DNA of 7,842 nt from Gammaproteobacteria bacterium UBA3532 (lineage in GTDB: Bacteria > Pseudomonadota > Gammaproteobacteria > Enterobacterales > UBA3532), in NCBI GenBank assembly GCA_002376965.1, contig DFOV01000230.1:1-7842 (forward strand), read 5' to 3'. The position numbers were made by a program, and so were the translations under genes. Below are positions 6,201-7,842 of this stretch, in pieces (positions within the stretch are counted from its first letter, which is position 1; each line of letters starts with the position of its first letter). The notes beneath the pieces are model-generated. The model had not been told where the DNA came from. It did no database searches and saw only the letters and a list, made by a program, of their open reading frames with translations.

Positions 6201-7842
6201 AGAGCCGAACTTACTGGTTAATCGTACTTTCCCTGAATTTATTACAACCTTTGGGCGCGATTCTCAGAATGAGATGCTGATTGGTTCTTTCTATCAAAAC
6301 GACGGGAAAGCCGATAATAGCGGCTTGGTAGCATCGAATATCTGGCGCATGGTTGACCAGGATGCAGGCACTCAAGTGGTTGTACCCACCAAGCTTTCTG
6401 AATCTAAACTATTTGACAACGTTGCCAGTCTTGATTGGGCCGCTGGTGTTGTTCCAGTTGAAATGAATGCCAGCAAATGGCGTGATGGAGCAACAGCGAG
6501 CTACTTCATGGCTCTTCCTGCAGGTAAGAAAATTGGTTATGAAGCTCTGAATGAGTGGCGTTTCCCTCAAGGTACTGCTCTGATTGAGCATGTTGAAGTG
6601 CCTGTAAGCAGTAATGGTGCCGTTCGACTGAACACGTTGGTTCAGTTGAAGCAAGCGTCTGGATGGCAGCTATTTAATTATCAATGGAATAGCGCACAAA
6701 CTGACGCCGTGCTTATTGACCAAACTCAAGTCGTTTCAATCAATCAGTGGGTAAGTGGTTCAACTCAAACGCGTTCGCACAGCGTTATTGCTGGAGGCGT
6801 GTGTAGCGGAGACTGTCGTACTGTCGGTGGTATGTTGTGGAACACTGCTCAATTGAATAAAGTTGTCAGCTATGACGGTCAGGTGTACAACCAAATTGCA
6901 TTACTGGCTGAGTTGAGTGTATTCGATGATTACATTCCTGACTTGACCAATGCTCGTGCATTTGTCAATCCGTACGATAGCAGTGCCGACCTTGATGAGC
7001 GCGCACGTGTTTACCTTGATGTGAATTGCGCTGGTTGTCATGCGGATTCGAATGGTAAGAATATGGCGTACGGTGTATCGTTGCCTGGATCTGGTCTGGT
7101 ATGGGCTGCCAGTAACCCTGGTACCTATCGTATTCACCCTGGTGATGCGTCAGACAGTAGTATCTATCTGCGTCAGAACTCGACTACACCAGGAGATCGT
7201 ATGCCTCGAGGCTCTGCGCATATCGATGCGGCAGGCGTTCAGCTAATGGCTGAGTGGATCGACAGCCTCGATAATGCGACCGTCACCGGCCTATTCTTGG
7301 CAGAAGACAATCCAAGTGTTAACAAGCAAAGCATTGGCTCACTATCCTTAGGTGAGGGAGAGACGGGATATTTATACGCCCACGCCGAATACTCGAATGG
7401 TCTGTGGGGGCCTGTCAGTGCAAGCTACTCATCTTCGAACCTCAGTGCTGTTGAAGTACTGGCAAGCGGTCGTGTTAACGCACTGGGCGCAGGTTCGTCA
7501 ACGATTACCGCGAGTTTTGCCGGACGCCAAGCTTCGGCTACGGTTACTGTTGCTGATAACACGCCAACTACGCTAACACTGGTTCCTTCGACGATTGTAC
7601 TGGGTAGTACTCAACAGCTATCGTTGATCTCTGAAACTGCATCGGGCGATTTGGTTAACGTGACTCATGATGCGACCTGGTCTATTTCGTCTGGAGCCGC
7701 TAACGTAAGCGTTAGTCAAACCGGTTTACTGACTCGCTTGCAAAACGGTGATGCGGTTGTAACAGCGACCTATAATGGTTTAACCATGAATGCTGATGTT
7801 GGTTATGTGTCAGGGTTATGGTTACGCTTTAACAATCCAAGT
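3256..7842 (+). CDS. Secreted PQQ sugar dehydrogenase-cytochrome c fusion with FG-GAP, PKD, carbohydrate-binding and Big_2 modules, 3' end missing
   Basis: One frame of 1529 codons stays open to the window edge. Residues 1-35 form a signal peptide: basic MIWNFKQRKAGRR, a hydrophobic stretch, then an AHA cleavage-like site. Residues 39-332 hold six FG-GAP/VCBS-type repeats; 352-430 a PKD domain; 444-532 a starch/glycogen-binding-like module beginning YNSIAMPGTFNSW; 546-620 a second PKD/Ig-like domain. Residues about 630-1030 are a PQQ-dependent glucose/sorbosone dehydrogenase propeller with FHKGGQIQF (probable catalytic base His780), FGDGD (796-800), GLRNPWRFDID (Arg867, Asn868 as PQQ contacts by family analogy), GDVGQDDWEEVN (884-895) and NYGWP (902-906). 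Residues 1044-1230 resemble the region preceding haem in SO_2930/TIGR03806 cytochromes (WRDGA, LPAGKKIGY, WRFPQGT, NTAQLN). Residues 1238-1340 are a c-type cytochrome with CAGCH (1258-1262) and Met1316 as likely axial ligand. Two Big_2 domains (about 1350-1432, 1436-1515) follow. Inferred role: bind a carbohydrate, oxidise a sugar and pass electrons to haem c outside the cytoplasm. Substrate and electron acceptor cannot be read from the sequence. Confidence 0.9.
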   Translation, partial: MIWNFKQRKAGRRLLNAVNYCTLLGLSAGAAHAVSTASYDFNGDNTADIFWRNTSNGQNHSYLINNAAVQSAAPLQTVTSQWLAKTGDFNGDGKLDIFWRHSQTGQNWMYHMSGSSITSQGSVGTASTDWKIASIGDFSGDGKDDLLWYNTVTGVTWMYVMNGRQITGNGKVSQIADLNWQVAASGDFNGDGRDDIMWRNNATGVNWLYLMSGTGISHSYQLNTAGTDWVIVGAGDFNGDGTDDMLWRNKQNGTNWMYYMNGGQISGSQKVNIVPVDWNIAQISDFNSDGKDDLLWRHSTSGDNYIYLMNGANIAQVKYLNKVASSDWQPVSNVNAVGEGEVIIEPPAGNMLPVAQAGVDTNIEPGTTVTFDASNSFDVDGSITSYSWSFGSTSPTATLTFDQEGTFLVYLEVTDDEGAKAFDYVLITVAEETVIIPPDYQSNYNSIAMPGTFNSWTPTGNAMTLVDDFTWQAVVEFTGTGDANGDERFKFVANGSWDVNWGSDCGQDGPDIAAAGVGIYTVTFDESTGCHTQDAGDITGGGTSGLIADAGADVEIGLGCSTTLSAINSKGASSYTWSTGQTGMRITTPALNTLGIHEYTLTISDTNGGQATDTVAVAVTQERPICQGVVQEHGFPMGEDISLGNYTFELAYPNLENHFQWVTYLLSDGSNIFVVDREGFVYAFPDDPAVTTSQVKTILDISANVENDHEMGLLSMALDPNYASNGHFYVFYSLKPSLSQSGEAQGDSVVERYTVDNPANPSSASGGVVVIREGQQGRFHKGGQIQFHNGDMYVTFGDGDWAKCANQSLAPECNNERATNNSQDLSNLRGTMIRITPKADGSYDIPADNPFVGNGLARSEIYAYGLRNPWRFDIDPATGTIWAGDVGQDDWEEVNIVEMGGNYGWPICDGPNNRGVIGGDTSVDCTAGGFTAPETGYQHGGDAKASIIGGIFYTGTALLGLGNSYFFADYDTGRIWNYRQGEEPNLLVNRTFPEFITTFGRDSQNEMLIGSFYQNDGKADNSGLVASNIWRMVDQDAGTQVVVPTKLSESKLFDNVASLDWAAGVVPVEMNASKWRDGATASYFMALPAGKKIGYEALNEWRFPQGTALIEHVEVPVSSNGAVRLNTLVQLKQASGWQLFNYQWNSAQTDAVLIDQTQVVSINQWVSGSTQTRSHSVIAGGVCSGDCRTVGGMLWNTAQLNKVVSYDGQVYNQIALLAELSVFDDYIPDLTNARAFVNPYDSSADLDERARVYLDVNCAGCHADSNGKNMAYGVSLPGSGLVWAASNPGTYRIHPGDASDSSIYLRQNSTTPGDRMPRGSAHIDAAGVQLMAEWIDSLDNATVTGLFLAEDNPSVNKQSIGSLSLGEGETGYLYAHAEYSNGLWGPVSASYSSSNLSAVEVLASGRVNALGAGSSTITASFAGRQASATVTVADNTPTTLTLVPSTIVLGSTQQLSLISETASGDLVNVTHDATWSISSGAANVSVSQTGLLTRLQNGDAVVTATYNGLTMNADVGYVSGLWLRFNNPS
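3370..4251 (+). repeat. Six tandem FG-GAP/VCBS-type repeats within the large gene
   Basis: The calcium-loop motif DFNGDGxxD recurs starting near residues 39, 87, 136, 186, 235 and 284, a spacing of 48-50 residues. Each is followed by a hydrophobic-WR(N/H) strand and a pattern like TGxNWMYxMxG. Repeat 1 (YDFNGDNTAD) and repeat 6 (SDFNSDGKDD) diverge most. The DNA is partly conserved too: GACTTTAATGGTGATGG occurs at 3517 and 3814. The period fits propeller blades, as in integrin-like or fungal lectin-like FG-GAP proteins. A role in adhesion or glycan binding is an inference. Confidence 0.85.

Noticed and set aside
7190..7203. The 14 bases CAGGAGATCGTATG repeat exactly the ribosome binding site and start of the large gene (3245-3258), suggesting an internal start.
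   Set aside because: Here they encode PGDRM inside the cytochrome domain, in the same frame as the large gene, and Met1316 is the likely haem ligand. The match is most simply chance.

Overview
The window carries three genes, all on the + strand. They look like part of an extracytoplasmic oxidative system of a heterotrophic, probably marine, gammaproteobacterium. That placement is an inference from family content and motif style: a planctomycete-type DUF1592/DUF1552 gene pair, secreted multidomain proteins with FG-GAP, PKD and Big_2 modules, a PQQ sugar-dehydrogenase domain, Shine-Dalgarno-led genes, mid-range GC and an FNR-type box. No rRNA, tRNA, CRISPR array, insertion sequence or transposase was seen.

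Layout. Positions 1-1467 hold the 3' part of a DUF1587/1595/1592/1588/1585-type lipoprotein with one CxxCH haem motif; its start lies upstream of the window. Positions 1479-2774 hold a Tat-exported DUF1552 protein, 11 bp downstream and with its ribosome binding site overlapping the stop codon of the first gene, so the two are very probably one operon. Positions 2775-3255 are a 481-bp non-coding stretch with two hairpins, a long G tract, a perfect FNR-type palindrome followed by an extended -10-like element, and a Shine-Dalgarno sequence. From 3256 to the window end (and beyond it) runs one uninterrupted reading frame of at least 1529 codons.

The giant protein reads, in order: signal peptide; six FG-GAP/VCBS-type calcium-binding repeats of about 49 residues; a PKD domain; a starch/glycogen-binding-like beta-sandwich module; a second PKD/Ig-like domain; a PQQ-dependent glucose/sorbosone dehydrogenase-type propeller; a domain resembling the SO_2930/TIGR03806 cytochrome-associated region; a c-type cytochrome with CxxCH and a candidate Met ligand; two Big_2 Ig-like domains; and the first residues of another module cut by the window edge.

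Inferred working model: the large protein binds a carbohydrate, oxidises a sugar with PQQ and passes electrons to its own haem c. The neighbouring haem-bearing DUF1592 lipoprotein and its Tat-exported DUF1552 partner may act in the same compartment. This combination of sugar dehydrogenase, cytochrome and carbohydrate-binding module recalls the fungal AA12 pyranose dehydrogenases that feed electrons to lytic polysaccharide monooxygenases, but with a cytochrome c and an unusually long set of adhesion-type modules. It is the most interesting content of the window.
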